The notes under the pieces: model-generated | Told to the model about the DNA's origin: nothing | Seen by the model: only the letters and a program-made list of their open reading frames with translations | The model's database searches: none | Source of the DNA: Hofstenia miamia | Taxonomy: Eukaryota > Xenacoelomorpha > Acoela | DNA: 64,000 bases | Direction: 5' to 3' | NCBI GenBank assembly: GCA_004352715.1 | Contig: SCFE01000004.1 | Location: forward strand, 4,700,701 to 4,764,700 | Part shown: positions 10,286 through 21,784 of the stretch, one piece after another | Numbering within the stretch: position 1 is the first letter of the stretch | Layout of the letters: each line of letters starts with the position of its first letter | Made by a program: the position numbers and the translations under genes

Positions 10286-11731
10286 TGTAATGTAATCCAA
10301 TCATGTGTGGTCAAGTTAAGAAAAATAGAGGAAGAAACTAAGACTGAATATTAAAATAAATATTAATTGTACAACACATGATTATGATGAATTAATTATT
10401 TGTAAAATTGTAGTGCAGTAATTTTTGATATTAATTCATTTGGCAAAAATTAATAGACCAAAATTGCAAATGCTAATTAAGGCAGAAGTGCATCATTGGC
10501 AGACAAAAGAAAATCAAAGAATTAGAAATTGTCAACAACTTAGATTAGCAGGTACTAGTAAAATATTTGACTGTTTATTATTTTTCACTATAAAAATTGT
10601 GTGATTTATCAATTTGGTGATTATTTGAATTTACTGGATTTACTTTGCTTTTCTGTGTCAGGTTATTTTATTAATTATCATGGAAAGCTAAANNNNNNNN
10701 NNNNNNNNNNNNNNNNNNNNNNNNNNNNNNNNNNNNNNNNNNNNNNNNNNNNNNNNNNNNNNNNNNNNNNNNNNNNNNNNNNNNNNNNNNNNNNNNNNNN
10801 NNNNNNNNNNNNNNNNNNNNNNNNNNNNNNNNNNNNNNNNNNNNNNNNNNNNNNNNNNNNNNNNNNNNNNNNNNNNNNNNNNNNNNNNNNNNNNNNNNNN
10901 NNNNNNNNNNNNNNNNNNNNNNNNNNNNNNNNNNNNNNNNNNNNNNNNNNNNNNNNNNNNNNNNNNNNNNNNNNNNNNNNNNNNNNNNNNNNNNNNNNNN
11001 NNNNNNNNNNNNNNNNNNNNNNTATTATTGCACTTATTACATCATGCTATTACATCTAGCCCTCATAGGAAGTTACAAAATCAGTTTGTGTTATCTTGTA
11101 CGGATTTTATTATGTATAGTTACAAGCAGACCAAAGTACTACTGATCTTCCCTTTTTGTTATGACCATATTGGTTGTTCACATGTACTTTAGGTTAACAT
11201 GTAATTATTTATATGTAAGGATATTATATGTAAGGAAACCTAACAAGCTAATGCATCCCAGTTGCAAGCTTCCCTTATATTACAAACTCGTTAATAACAA
11301 GAACAATCAATGCACTAAATTAATAAGGTATCAAACATTGTCACTATCATATTCATGCACACTATTTCACTGCACTGAGTCATTAGAGTTGTGGTTGGTG
11401 ATTCTCTTGATGTTTAATATCGGATGGAAATGCTTGTTATAGCGTAATTCTTCAATTCCTCTTTTGTGATTGCTTCAGCTCAGGTAGATTACCCTGTACA
11501 TTGTACAATCTATCTCGTGTCTTGTATCTAAAAGGATAGTTGTGAGTTTCTTATCAATGTTAGTTGATCAGATATTAATTTAATTTACAAACAACTCAAA
11601 GTTAGAACCAAAGAAGAGAGATGGAAATTTGGGATCTGTCACCTACTGTACTAGTCAAGGAGGGAAAAATGTCACAGCAGCTCTTAAATTAAGTTAAGCT
11701 TTATTAGTGGGATGGTTGGCAAGATTTTACA
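10286..11731 (+). mobile_element. Solo LTR, family A, inserted within pol; TSD CTAA
   Basis: Starts TGTAATGTAATCC and ends AAGATTTTACA. It is flanked by CTAA at 10282-10285 and 11732-11735. It contains the family A landmarks: ATCATGTGTGGTCAAG just inside the start, a TATA-like ACTATAAAAATTG near 10589, and TGACAGATTCC-like text in reverse complement near 11630. An N-run (10693-11022) lies inside. RNase H coding resumes in phase after the insertion once one CTAA copy is discounted, so the LTR postdates the pol copy. Confidence 0.92.
10693..11022. other. Assembly gap (330 N)
   Basis: N-run inside the solo LTR. Confidence 1.
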
Positions 11732-11735
11732 CTAA

Positions 11736-12093
11736 TATAGCTGGCAAGACAGTGAAGATGACCAAATTGATGAGAAAATCAGTGCCATTCATGTGGACTT
11801 TTCATGAGCTGGAGGAACTGGAGAATATCAAAGAAGAACTGGCGAAATTACCATCCCTCAACACAACAGACTATAAAGAACAATTCATATTAGATTGCAA
11901 TGCGAGCAAAGTAGCAATTGGAGCAACATTGGGACAAATAAAAAACAGAAAAGAAGTACCCATTCAGTTTTTTAGCTGCAAACTGAGGGCAAGCAAAGAA
12001 AACTACGGCTCTACTAAGGTAGAGATGCTCACATTGATTGAGAGTATCAAGAAATTTCGACACTTCCTCATTGGTAGAGAATTCAGAGTACAA
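11736..12093 (+). pseudogene. pol: Ty3/gypsy RT thumb and RNase H remnant
   Basis: Coding continues from the RT interrupted at 10285. It holds the connection segment, then the RNase H start I-L-D-C-N-A-S-K-V-A-I-G-A-T-L-G-Q, which matches the family's D-A-S-x3-G-x-G-A pattern although the first Asp context is altered (D-C-N-A-S). The second landmark, E-M-L-T-L-I-E-S-I-K-K-F-R-H-F-L-I-G near 12020-12075, is intact, and the third, T-D, is reached just before the break. At 12093-12104 the RNase H sequence runs into LTR sequence through a stretch common to both (ACA-A/G-CAGACCA), so the rest of RNase H and integrase are missing. Confidence 0.9.
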
Positions 12094-12686
12094 ACAGACC
12101 AGTAGACCGAACTACTAACTTTCCCTTTTATTTGTGGCCGCATTGGCTGCTTACATGTATATTAGGCTAGCATGTATATTTTTTTCTTTAGGGATATTAC
12201 ATGTAAGCTATTATAATAAGCTAATGCATCCTGGTTGTGAACGTTATTAATAACAAGAACAATCAATGCAATAAATTAGTAATCTATCACACACTGTTAC
12301 TATCATATTTTCGCACATTGTTATCTGCACTGAGTCACTGGTGTTGCAGTTGGTGTTTCTCTCAATGTTCAAGTGTCAGCTGGAATTAATCATTATGTTG
12401 TAGTTTCTTCGAATCCTCTTTGTGCTATGCCTCAGGTCGGGTTTTGACCCTGTACATTGTACCATCTATCTCTGGCCTTCACCAAAATTGCTGTTGTTAG
12501 CTCAAGTATCAATCGTAGTTGATCAGATATTATTTTAATTAATAAGCAACACCAAGTTAGAGTACAGGAAGAGAGATGGAAACTTGGAATCTGTCACCTA
12601 CCATACTAGTTAAGTAGGGAGAATTGTTACAGCAGCTCCTAAATTAAGTTAGGCTTTATTAGTTGGAAGGTTGTCAAGATTCTACA
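12094..12686 (+). mobile_element. LTR family A, 3' portion (5' LTR of the next gag)
   Basis: Aligns with the 3' half of the solo LTR at 10286 from ACAGACCA through the TAATAACAAGAACAATCAATG block (near 12250) to the terminus AAGATTCTACA at 12686. It is truncated on the left where it fuses with RNase H sequence. A primer-binding-like site follows at once. Confidence 0.88.
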
Positions 12687-12702
12687 AGGCGACCATGACA
12701 GG
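12687..12702 (+). promoter_or_regulatory. Candidate tRNA-Arg primer-binding site
   Basis: AGGCGACCATGACAGG follows the LTR end directly. The site after the other family A LTR (33569) reads TGGTGACCATGACAGG. A TGGCGACC start is complementary to a tRNA 3' end ...GGUCG-CCA, as in arginine tRNAs. Assignment to Arg is from general knowledge of tRNA ends, not from a search. Confidence 0.55.
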
Positions 12703-13027
12703 CGCCCGACATATGCAAAGAAAGATTTGAGTTAAGATAGTTCTTTCTTCTCAAATCACTCAAATTGGAGAGAAAACCGAAAAAAGAAAAGGACAGAAAT
12801 GGTTAGTGTAAGTAAATCAGTAGTGACTTAGAAAAGAAGAAAAGAAAAGGAGGGAATGAAAATCTAATACTACACTGGAGCACAGAGAAAATCTAGAAAG
12901 GAAATAACCAAAAGAATACTCAAACCTAAAATGAAAAATGGTACATTCAAAGAAAAAAACTAAGAGTAAACCCAGAACTCAAAGAACTCCTCCAACAAGG
13001 AACACACCCTAGACACAAGATGTAATT

Positions 13028-13764
13028 ATGTCCCCCAAAAGAGAACAATCCCCAACAGAGCAGGTATTACAACCAGTGGAATTGACTAATGAACTCACAA
13101 TAGTTCAGTTAATGGAAATTATTGACAACAATACAATGGAAAGAAAAGAGTTGACTAAATGAATAGAACAATTAATTAAAAGAATGATAGAGGTGGAGAT
13201 CAAAAATGTTGAAAAAGAAAGGTTGATAGAGGAAATAAAAGAAGACACAAATATTTGATTGACAGAGCAAAGAAATTTGTTTCAACAACAGATCGAAAAG
13301 TTGACAGAAGTGAACAAAGAAATAAAGGTTCAAAGTGACTGATTACAGAAAATGATGACAGAATTGCATGAAGAGAATGTAAGTTTACAAGAAGAGAATA
13401 TAGTTAAACAATTGGAAATTGATAACTTAAGAGATGAATTATGTTTAATTGAATTAAATAAAGGAGAGATAAAAATGATAGAAAAAGTTGTAGTGGAAAA
13501 ACCGCATTAGCTAAACACAGTGATACCACAGATGAAAGCAACGGTAGAAGATTATAAAAATGCACAAACTGAAGAAGAATTTATAGCAAAGTTAGTGGAA
13601 AACGTGACAAAACAAGTCAAAGAAAATTGTGAAAAACTGATAGAAAATAAACCAATATTTCAAAACACTATATTATCAGAAGATGATGATAATGAGACAT
13701 CAGTATGTAAAGCAATATTACCCAAATTTACAGGAAGAGTGGACAACTATTCACCCACATACAT
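13028..13764 (+). pseudogene. gag: Ty3/gypsy gag N-terminal half, truncated
   Basis: Starts M-S-P-K-R-E near 13028, the same opening as the gag at 33947. It passes through a charged, probably coiled-coil region broken by several stops (for example TGA near 13159), then a clean frame from 13520 to 13804. That frame holds T-E-E-E-F-I-A-K-L-V and V-C-K-A-I-L-P-K-F-T-G-R-V-D, which matches the pre-capsid block of minus unit 3. At about 13762 the gag stops and the sequence turns into the 3' half of a family B LTR, so the open frame to 13804 ends with LTR-derived residues. No capsid, knuckle or pol follows. Confidence 0.85.
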
Positions 13765-14164
13765 GTTTATTAAGCAAATAGTGACATTGCCAAGTTGCAA
13801 ATAGAAGTACACTTTAGAAATTGAGTTTAAGTCAGTTACATTCAGCCTTGAGGGTTGCATTGAGATAGGATAGGGAACACATAATCTACTTCATTGAGCT
13901 GATGTTTGGAAACACTTCATCAATAATAAAGGTTTGGCGATCACAGTCGGCTGGAGGCCTCATGGGAAGATCTAGTCTTAGGAAACTGCAAAATTCGATC
14001 CACAACTAAATAGGGTTTGATTATGATATAGTTAATTATAGTTAACTAGAAGTATTCACAAAACAAATTTGTTAATCAAAGTACATCCCTACCCACACTT
14101 AACACAGAACTACATTCAAAAGGAATTGATAAATATGAGTTTGAGCGTGGTAGCAGATGCTACA
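13761..14164 (+). mobile_element. LTR family B, 3' portion
   Basis: From ACATGTTTATTAAGCA it matches 18320-18633 and 32756-33177, including TAGTGACATTGC, the GTTACAT(T/C)CAGC block and GATAGGGAACACATAA, and ends GCAGATGCTACA at 14164. The 5' half is missing at the gag junction. Confidence 0.8.
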
Positions 14165-15229
14165 TTAAATAACCACAACTAAGTGTCAAAGTGGCATATC
14201 CTTCATATGCAGTCATCATCAGAGTTGACATTTTACTACTTACTAGTATATATATTGACTAGTAAATTGCTAGTAACTAATTTGAGGTTACCTCTTCAGG
14301 TTACTTGGGATTAGCAGGGTTCAGTGGCATGCTCAAAATGCGTTTTTTTTAAACTGAACCAAAATGGACTTTGGAAACTGGACGGTTTTGGTCTTGAGAT
14401 TAAGGCCCTAGGCATTGCCGACTCCATCTCTGGCCCAAATGCCTCTCCAAAAGATTCAAAATAAAACAAGAAAGAGCTTGCTATGATATAAATTATGTAC
14501 TACTACCATAGGTGAAATAATATTCAAAATACTACGAAAATAGGCTGAGGATATCTGTGGTGATGGTTATTTGTCTTGTCTGCTAAATTAAGAATATTAA
14601 CTGAAACTGAAACCGCGGTTTTTTTCTCAAAAAACCGAACCAACAGCAAAAATATTGAAAACGTTGGTACCTAGGTACTGGTAATATAACCTTTTTTCAA
14701 GTGAATCATGAGTTTGAGTCAATATTACTATGTAGTGATATACAATCAAGCAATATTATATTGCTTCTTGCTTTTGCAGTCATACAATGAGCTACTAAGT
14801 GGGCATATACTTGAAGAACAAATCTCGCAATAATTATGGGATATTTATGACATCAGAATATTTTTTTTAGGTTGCCACAATTACTAGTAGGTTATTGATC
14901 AGTTACTAGTAAGTTACTTGTAACCAGTTTCTAGGTTATCACAATTTGTCAACCCTATTTATCATGTTTAAAATCCAGGGTTGAGAGGTTCTTTGTTGAG
15001 TAAATATATTTATAAGAGGCACTATGTAGTTTCCGTATATAAAACCATATAAATGACATAATTATTTTAAAATATGATTCTATATTCTCAATTTAGTGTA
15101 TTATATGATTTTGAGGCCGTTTAATTGAATGCTTTAATAGTAAAAGTCAGAACTCGCTTTGTGTATGGAAATTTGCGTCTCAGAGGCACTTTGCTTAGCT
15201 CCTTCAAAAATAACATGCACAAAGCATAT

Positions 15230-15262
<33 letters not shown>
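14165..15262. other. Non-coding; possible decayed inverted-repeat element 14222-14955
   Basis: No coding region is seen. GTTGACATTTTACTACTTAC near 14222 is roughly the reverse complement of the sequence near 14930-14955 (ending TTTGTCAACCC). Both ends contain repeated ACTAGTA words, which suggests a decayed inverted-repeat transposon, but no target duplication is clear. A hairpin (GGTTTTTTTCTCAAAAAACC) lies near 14617. A (TA)n tract runs from about 15234 to 15260. Confidence 0.35.
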
Positions 15263-15263
<1 letters not shown>

Positions 15264-16662
15264 GTAGAATCTTGAAAACCTTCCAACTAGTAATTATTAA
15301 TATAATTTAGGAGCTATGTTAACTAATTCCTTTCTTTTTTCCAGTATGGTAGGTGACAGATTCCAAATTCCATCTCTATTCTTTCATTCTTCTCTATTGT
15401 AACTTATTAATTAGATTAATATCTAAACAACTATAATTCATTCTTGAAATAACAACTATAATTTAGAATCCAGACAAGAGATGGAATGGTACTAAGTACA
15501 GGGTACGCTACCCGACCTGAAGTAAAGCACAAAGAGGAACCAAAGAGATTATGATGTAATGGTTGCTTCCAATAAACACTTTAACATCGGAAGAAACACC
15601 AATCGATACGCCAAGAATGACTCAGGATATGAACTCACATGTGATGATGCAATATTGATTGTGTGTGGATAACTTACTAATTTAATGTGTTGATTGCTCT
15701 TGTTATGATCGATGTTGTAAATAAAAGGGAATTTGCAACCTGAATGCATTAGCTTGTTATTAGTCCTTACAAATAATAATCCTACATATAAATATGTACA
15801 TAGTAACAACCTAGTGTACATGTGAGCAACCAATGTGGTCAGCATAAAATTAGGAAATAGGTCATTAAGTCATCTAGGAATTAAATACAAGGTAATAACA
15901 ATAAGAAACTTCCAATGCAAGCAAAATGTGAATTCTCCTACAAGGGCTAACATAAACATAATGATGATATAAAATGAACAAGGAACAATAGGAAAGCTAT
16001 AACGAATAAAACTCCCTATCCTTACACATAACCTAAGAGCATGTCAGGTAAACCAACAGCTACCAGCCGCACAGACTTGGGAATTGCGCTAGCAAATCAT
16101 AATTGTTAAGTGCCAATCACACAGCTGTTGGAATGGCGATAACAATTCATTGCTAAGTGCTAAGCCTTTACAAAGTATCTCCCCTTAAGTGAAGTCGTGG
16201 ACCACCACCTCAAATACCCCAATGCTCGAACGTTTTAGCTTTCCATTTAATAGATAAATAAACCTGACAAAAAGAAAACAAAGTAAATCCCATAAAATTC
16301 GGTCATCATCAAAATATAATATTGCACTGCTTTTATACTAGAATTTGCTTAAACAATCAAATATTTGGCTAGTACCTTTTAATACTAAGCTGTTAACAAT
16401 TTTCTATTTCTTGATTTTTCTTCGTCTGCCGCTTTGCGCATGTCAGCATTAATTAGCTTTTTGCGACTTTGCCTTTTTACCAATTGTCAAATATAAATTT
16501 GTACTGCCAATTAATTAGTAGAAAAATCACTGCTTATAAATTTACAAATAATTAACTAATCATAATCATGTGTTGTACAATTAATATTTATTTCAAAAGA
16601 CAGTCTCTTTTCTTTCCTCTACTTTTCTCAACTTGACCACACATGATTTGAATTATTTTACA
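15263..16662 (-). mobile_element. Solo LTR, family A; TSD ATAA
   Basis: Plus-strand text starts TGTAGAATCTTGAAAACC and ends GAATTATTTTACA. ATAA flanks it at 15259-15262 and 16663-16666. At 1400 bp it is one of the fullest family A copies. The opposite-strand features (GGTGACAGATTCC, GAGGAATTGAAG-like text, CACACATGATT near the end) line up with 18728-20120. Confidence 0.92.
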
Positions 16663-16764
16663 ATAATATGAATCTTAACAGAAGTCCTTTCTACATATCT
16701 GTGATGCCACTTTTGGGATTCAGGTTTTTTTTTCATGCATTTTGTTTTGATTATTTCATTACAG

Positions 16765-16954
16765 CACTGAAAGGAGGGTTGTTGATAAGTTAGTGGCAGT
16801 CAGGAATTATGGACCTACTCATTTTCTTCAACATGCTGAATGTTGCTGCATTCAATGGCTGCTTGCTCTTGAAAGGAGATGGATACAAACTATCCTGAAA
16901 ACTATTTATAAAGAATGTACAAAGCAATTAATGAAAGAGCATTTTGAAATCTGA
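16765..16954 (+). CDS. Possible exon or gene fragment, unrecognised
   Basis: An open frame of about 62 codons follows a good splice acceptor (TTATTTCATTACAG ending at 16764) and ends at TGA 16952-16954. It is rich in charged and aromatic residues (E-R-R-V-V-D-K-L-V-A-V-R-N-Y-G near the start; L-E-R-R-W-I-Q later), unlike the low-complexity translations around it. An AATAAA lies near 17193. It has no motif I recognise. It could be the last exon of a host gene or a transposon scrap. It lies between two solo LTRs that have their own target duplications, so it belongs to the older sequence. Confidence 0.3.
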
Positions 16955-17578
16955 TTCTGTTGTAACAACAAAGTGCCAAAAGCCACCAAAGATGCTGCAT
17001 CATCACTGGGCTTCAACAATTTCCAATAAATGTTTCTGATGATGTACAGCCTTCTATTGGGCGATGTTTAATTTGCTCTAATTTTGCAGATAGTTTTGCA
17101 ACAGTTGTTGAAAACCCTTTTGCCTAATTTATCAGGGAATGGGAAGAAATGTTACTGCCAAGCTTGTTAAAATGTGTATATTTTGTGATTTTATAATAAA
17201 AAAATCCTTCTGTTTGTCTGTGATACAATATTAAGTAAATATACATGCATTATTCTCATTCTCATTTTGTAACAAAATGTTATGCATATACAGTTGGAGG
17301 TGAGCAATTTTTGAATATGGATAAGGATTAAGAAAAAGTATTGGATTTTAAGATGCATCTGCAATAAGATTATTTTCTGTTTAAAGAAATTTAGACAAAT
17401 TCAACAGCAGTAACCAATTAGAGGAAAAAAAACTACAAAAATTATTAGCAATTCTTCATGAAAATATTTTATTAAATGAATTTCATTGATAATCTTATTT
17501 TGATAATACTATTGTAAACATTTTTTGAAAAAATCCCCTCAGGGATTTTACATATAAAAAATATTTTTCATTGTTTAT
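16955..17578. other. Non-coding, nothing recognised
   Basis: AT-rich sequence with a polyadenylation-like AATAAA near 17193. No frame or repeat I can support. Confidence 0.5.
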
Positions 17579-18633
17579 TGTAGCATAATCCAATGATTAA
17601 TGCTGCAAAAAGAAGAAAGAGATTAGTCAAGGAAACTAACATCAAATTATGATTGAATTAATAGTAAATCAAAATCAATTTAATTTTAATTTAGCATCAT
17701 TAATTTTGTAAATGCAACTAAGAGAGAACATTACCAAATAGTACTTGTTGATAAAAATTTGGCAAAACGAAGGGGGCAATATTGCTTCCATTATTTTTTA
17801 GCCATCTTGGCAGAGGATTTAAAATTCAAATCAACAGGTAATTTTGGATCTGGAACTATAAATAGAGTGAAATCAATTAGAGAAACTGTTGAATTAAATT
17901 ATCAAAAATCTTATCTTTAGATTTAATTTGGTTTGCTTACTATTAAATGATGTCAAGCTAAACAGTCAATGCACTAGTAGTGGCGAGGGCACACATCAGG
18001 AGCAATTCAAGGGTCCTTAATCCAAGCCATGAAACTGCACATATGTTAGGGATATGATTAGTAGATTTTCTCTGTTTAGCTGGCTATTGATTCTTTCATT
18101 TACATGTATGCAATAATAAAGTGTCAAAGAAATGGCTGGATAGCCTATCATAGGTTATTATATTTTATATTAACTAGACAACATAGGTGACCTATAAATA
18201 AACTGATAATGAGACCTAGCATGTAGTATCAATTAAATGTAGGTTAGGAAGTTGCAAGCAATTACCTATTTAATTATTTAAGTTAATTTAAGCCAGTAGT
18301 TTTTGGTAATGGCTAAATACATGTTTATTAAGCAGCTAGTGACATTGCACAGTTGCAAGTACAAGTACACTTTACAAATTGAGATTAAGTCAGTTACATC
18401 CAGCCTTGAGGTTTGCACCAAGTTAGGATAGGGAACACATAACCTACTTCATTGAGCTGAGAACTGGAATTAATCCATCAAGAATGAAGAGGGTTACTTG
18501 TTGAAATGTTTGGAGAACTGCAGTATTCAGTCCACACTTCAGTGTTCAATTACTTTAAGGTTAGTTAAAGTTAACCAAGAGTATCCAAAAGGAATCAGTC
18601 AACATATTTTAGAGCTTAGTAGCTAATGCTACA
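17579..18633 (+). mobile_element. LTR, family B (probably solo)
   Basis: Starts TGTAGCATAATCCAATG and ends AGCTAATGCTACA. The flanks are TTAT and ATAT, an imperfect target duplication. It contains AGCCATCTTGGCAG near 17801, a TATAAATAG box at 17857-17865, GGGCACACATCAGGAG near 17987, and GATAGGGAACACATAA near 18427. Orientation is inferred from the TATA box and from the similarity of its start to family A. Confidence 0.88.
17857..17865 (+). promoter_or_regulatory. LTR TATA box
   Basis: CTATAAATAGAGTGA, repeated in the family B copy at 32297-32305 and, in a close variant, near 41884. It lies about 280 bp into the LTR and about 45 bp downstream of the AGCCATCTTGGC motif, a plausible core promoter spacing. 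Confidence 0.65.
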
Positions 18634-18727
18634 ATATTGTAATAATAATAAAACCTGATAAGAAGCAATATTAAATCCAAGTGATTTTTTTCATCAACTA
18701 ATTGTAAATTGCATACTGTATGTATAG

Positions 18728-20120
18728 TGTAGAATCTTGACAAACTTCCAACTAGTAAACTTAAGTGTAATTTAGGAGCTACTTTGACTCTTTCCTATTT
18801 TTACCAAGTAAGGTAGGTGACAGATTCCAAATTCCATCTCTATTCTTTTGTTCTTACTTGTAGTTACTTAACACTTAGACTAATATCTATGCAACAACTA
18901 TATTCAATGCTTGGAGTAACAACAGTAATTTAGGTTCAAGACAGGAGATGGTTGGTACAAAGTACAGGGTTACACACCCGACCTGAGGCAAGCACAAAGA
19001 GGAATTGAGGAACTACGATGTAATTATTAATTCCAACAAACACTTTTGCATCAAAAGAAACACCATTCGCTGCAATGAAGACTCAGTGCATGAAATGTTG
19101 TGTGATAATGAAATTGTGACAATGTGTGGATAACCTACTAATTTAATGCATTGATTGTTCTTGTTATTAATGATGTTGTAATATAAAGGAGATTTGCAAC
19201 CTGAATGCATTAGCTTGTTATCATGCCTTACATGTAATAATCCTACAGATAAATATCTATATGTTAATAACCTATCATATGTGTGAACAATCAACGCAGC
19301 CAGCATAAATGTAGGAATTAGGTCCGTAGGTCGACTATGAATTAAAGACAATGTAATACTGTTGATAAACTTCCAATACAAACAAACTGTAAATTCTCCT
19401 ACAAGGGCTAATGTAAACTTAATAATATAACAAAACGAACAACGACTGATAGGAAAGCTATAACGGAGAAAAATCCCTATCCTTACAGCTAACTTATGAG
19501 CACATCGGGCAGACCAACAGCTACCAGCCACAGCACAGCCTTGGGAATGGCGCTAGCAAATCATCATTGTTAATGTGCATATCGCACAGCCTTTTGAATA
19601 GTGATAACAATTCATTGCTAACTGCTCAGCCATTACAAATTTTCTCCCTTTAAACGAAGTTGTAGACCACTGCCTCGAATACCCTAGTGCTCGAACGTTT
19701 TTAGCTAATTAATAAATAAACATGACAAAAGGACAAAAAGTAAATCAGATAAATTTAGGCCATCAACAAAATATAATATTATAATATTTTTATACTAGAA
19801 ATTGTTTAAACAATCAAATATTTGGCTAGTACCTGTTACTACTGAGTTGTTGACAATTTATTAAATCTTGATTATCTTTTGTCTGCTGCCTTGTGCACGT
19901 CAGCATTAATTAGCATTTTGCGACTTTGCCTTTTTACCAATTGTCAAATATCCTTTTGTACTGCCAATTAATTAATAGAAAAATTACTGCTTATAAATTT
20001 TACAAATAATTAACTAATCATAATCATGTGTTGTACAATTAATATTTATATCAAAATTCAGTCTTAGTTCTTTCCTTTGTTTCTCTCAATTTGACCACAC
20101 ATGATTTGAATTATGTTACA
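18728..20120 (-). mobile_element. Solo LTR, family A; TSD ATAG
   Basis: Plus-strand text starts TGTAGAATCTTGACAAAC and ends TTATGTTACA. ATAG flanks it at 18724-18727 and 20121-20124. It is close to the copy at 15263 throughout. Open frames within it, such as 19013-19531, are LTR sequence and have no protein similarity. Confidence 0.92.
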
Positions 20121-20789
20121 ATAGTAACATTTTACAATTTTAACATTTACCTATTTTTCATTTACTATTATTTCCATAGTTGAATTTCTTCTGCTAATTC
20201 TCATGCACATGTTATTTTTGGCTATCCATTAGCTATGCAATTTCAGTTGGAACTTTTGCCAAAGTTATTTATAACTTAGTTTACAAATTGACATAAATCA
20301 AGTAAATAAAAATTAATCAAAATAAAAGTTTTTAATAATGTCTATTTCTTTTTGGTTGAATGCCAATTATAAATAATAAACCTTGAAAATATGATTTATT
20401 AATAAAGTCAAATGACAAATAATAAATATAATGATTAAATATTGCTCAAATTTTCCTTGCAATTTTTAAATTCTTTATGTTTATATCCATTGGCCAAATC
20501 TAAATAAATTTCTGTTAGCAAGTAATTAAAAATAAGAAATTATATAATCAGTCATAAAATACAGTTATTTACTAAGATCTTATTTACAAATTCACATTAC
20601 CTTTCATATAATTTATATTAATTGAATATAGTATGAAATATTATTTATTTCAAATATTTCAAGAATTATTACTCAAATAAAGATTTTGAATAACTACAGA
20701 TACTGATTGAACATATACTAATATATTTTGAAACTCTAATACAAATATAATTGAAAATTGTAACTATGATATATATATATATATATATA

Positions 20790-20821
20790 NNNNNNNNNNN
20801 NNNNNNNNNNNNNNNNNNNNN
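20790..20821. other. Assembly gap (32 N) with near-identical flanks
   Basis: Sequence 20673-20766 (TCAAATAAAGATTTTG...) is repeated at 20822-20915 with one visible mismatch, each copy followed by a TA tract. This is probably two alleles or overlapping contig ends joined at a microsatellite. Confidence 0.9.
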
Positions 20822-20919
20822 TCAAATAAAGATTTTGAATAACTACAGATACTGATTGAACATATACTAATATATTTTGAAACTCTAATGCAAATATAAT
20901 TGAAAATTGTAACTATGTA

Positions 20920-20954
<35 letters not shown>

Positions 20955-21059
20955 AGGAGTTTATAATGGACACAAATGACTTTTTGCAACATGGAAATGA
21001 AGCAATTCTATTAGACACTATCTAGCTATGAAATATTTTTGACAAAACTTAATTGAACA

Positions 21060-21320
21060 AATTAATTTTTTGACAAAGTTTAATTTATAATTGCCAGGAT
21101 TTTGGCAAAGTGATATAATTGAAAATACTAAATTTAATTGCAATATTAAATCAAGCATAATAATTTTATGACAAAGTTTTATATTTGATTACTAGGATTT
21201 TGGCAAATTGATAGAAGTACTGACAAGAAATGTTTTTTGACAATATTAAATCAAGCATAATAATTTTTTGACATAGATTTATTTTTGATTGCTAGGAATT
21301 TGGCAAAGTGATATAATTAA
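21060..21320. repeat. Minisatellite, three copies at about 99-bp spacing
   Basis: A motif TTTTTGACAAAGTTTA followed by TTG(A/C)TAGGATTTTGGCAAA recurs near 21065, 21164 and 21263, each time with a TATAATT or ATAGAAG tail. Copies two and three also share an ATTAAATCAAGCATAATAAT lead-in. Confidence 0.75.
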
Positions 21321-21784
21321 TTTTCAAAATTCAATGAAATTAGAAATGTTTGAAATGTAACTAATTTTCTTATTCATATATGTTTTTGGAATTACATAAT
21401 AAGTATTTTCAAACATAAATAATTTTTTAATATTGAGGGGTAATAAATACATTTCACAGACAACACATGTCAATTGCAAAATAAAAACTTTTTTAGTCAA
21501 TAAATATTTCCAAGTAAAAATAATTTTAAAATAAATAATTTAGTATATATGTTTATTTTACATACTTGTTTTTTTATTAACATACATGACATTGGAAATA
21601 CCACATTAATTTAGTTTATAGGTTTAGTTTACATACTTCATTAATTTAGTAAAATTTAAAAACAAATGTTTGAATCAGAGAGTAAATAATACTTGCTAAA
21701 AGTGTAATGTCTTATTTCAGTAATAATGCAAATAATTTTTTGGAAAAGTCCAAAAACTAGTTTATGCAAAAACTTGTAATTTCT

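Larger units (their letters stand above)
20121..21784. other. Non-coding AT-rich stretch with gap, microsatellite and minisatellite
   Basis: No coding region is seen. It contains a TA microsatellite on both sides of a short N-run, a probable assembly duplication (20673-20766 against 20822-20915), and a three-copy minisatellite listed separately. Confidence 0.6.

Noticed and set aside
19013-19531. 172-codon minus frame
   Set aside because: It lies wholly within a solo LTR, and the corresponding frame in the sister LTR at 15263 is not conserved as a protein.
15263-20120. Two same-strand family A LTRs about 2 kb apart, as the two LTRs of one element
   Set aside because: Each has its own distinct 4-bp target duplication (ATAA and ATAG), and the DNA between them has no primer site, gag or pol, so they are independent solo LTRs.
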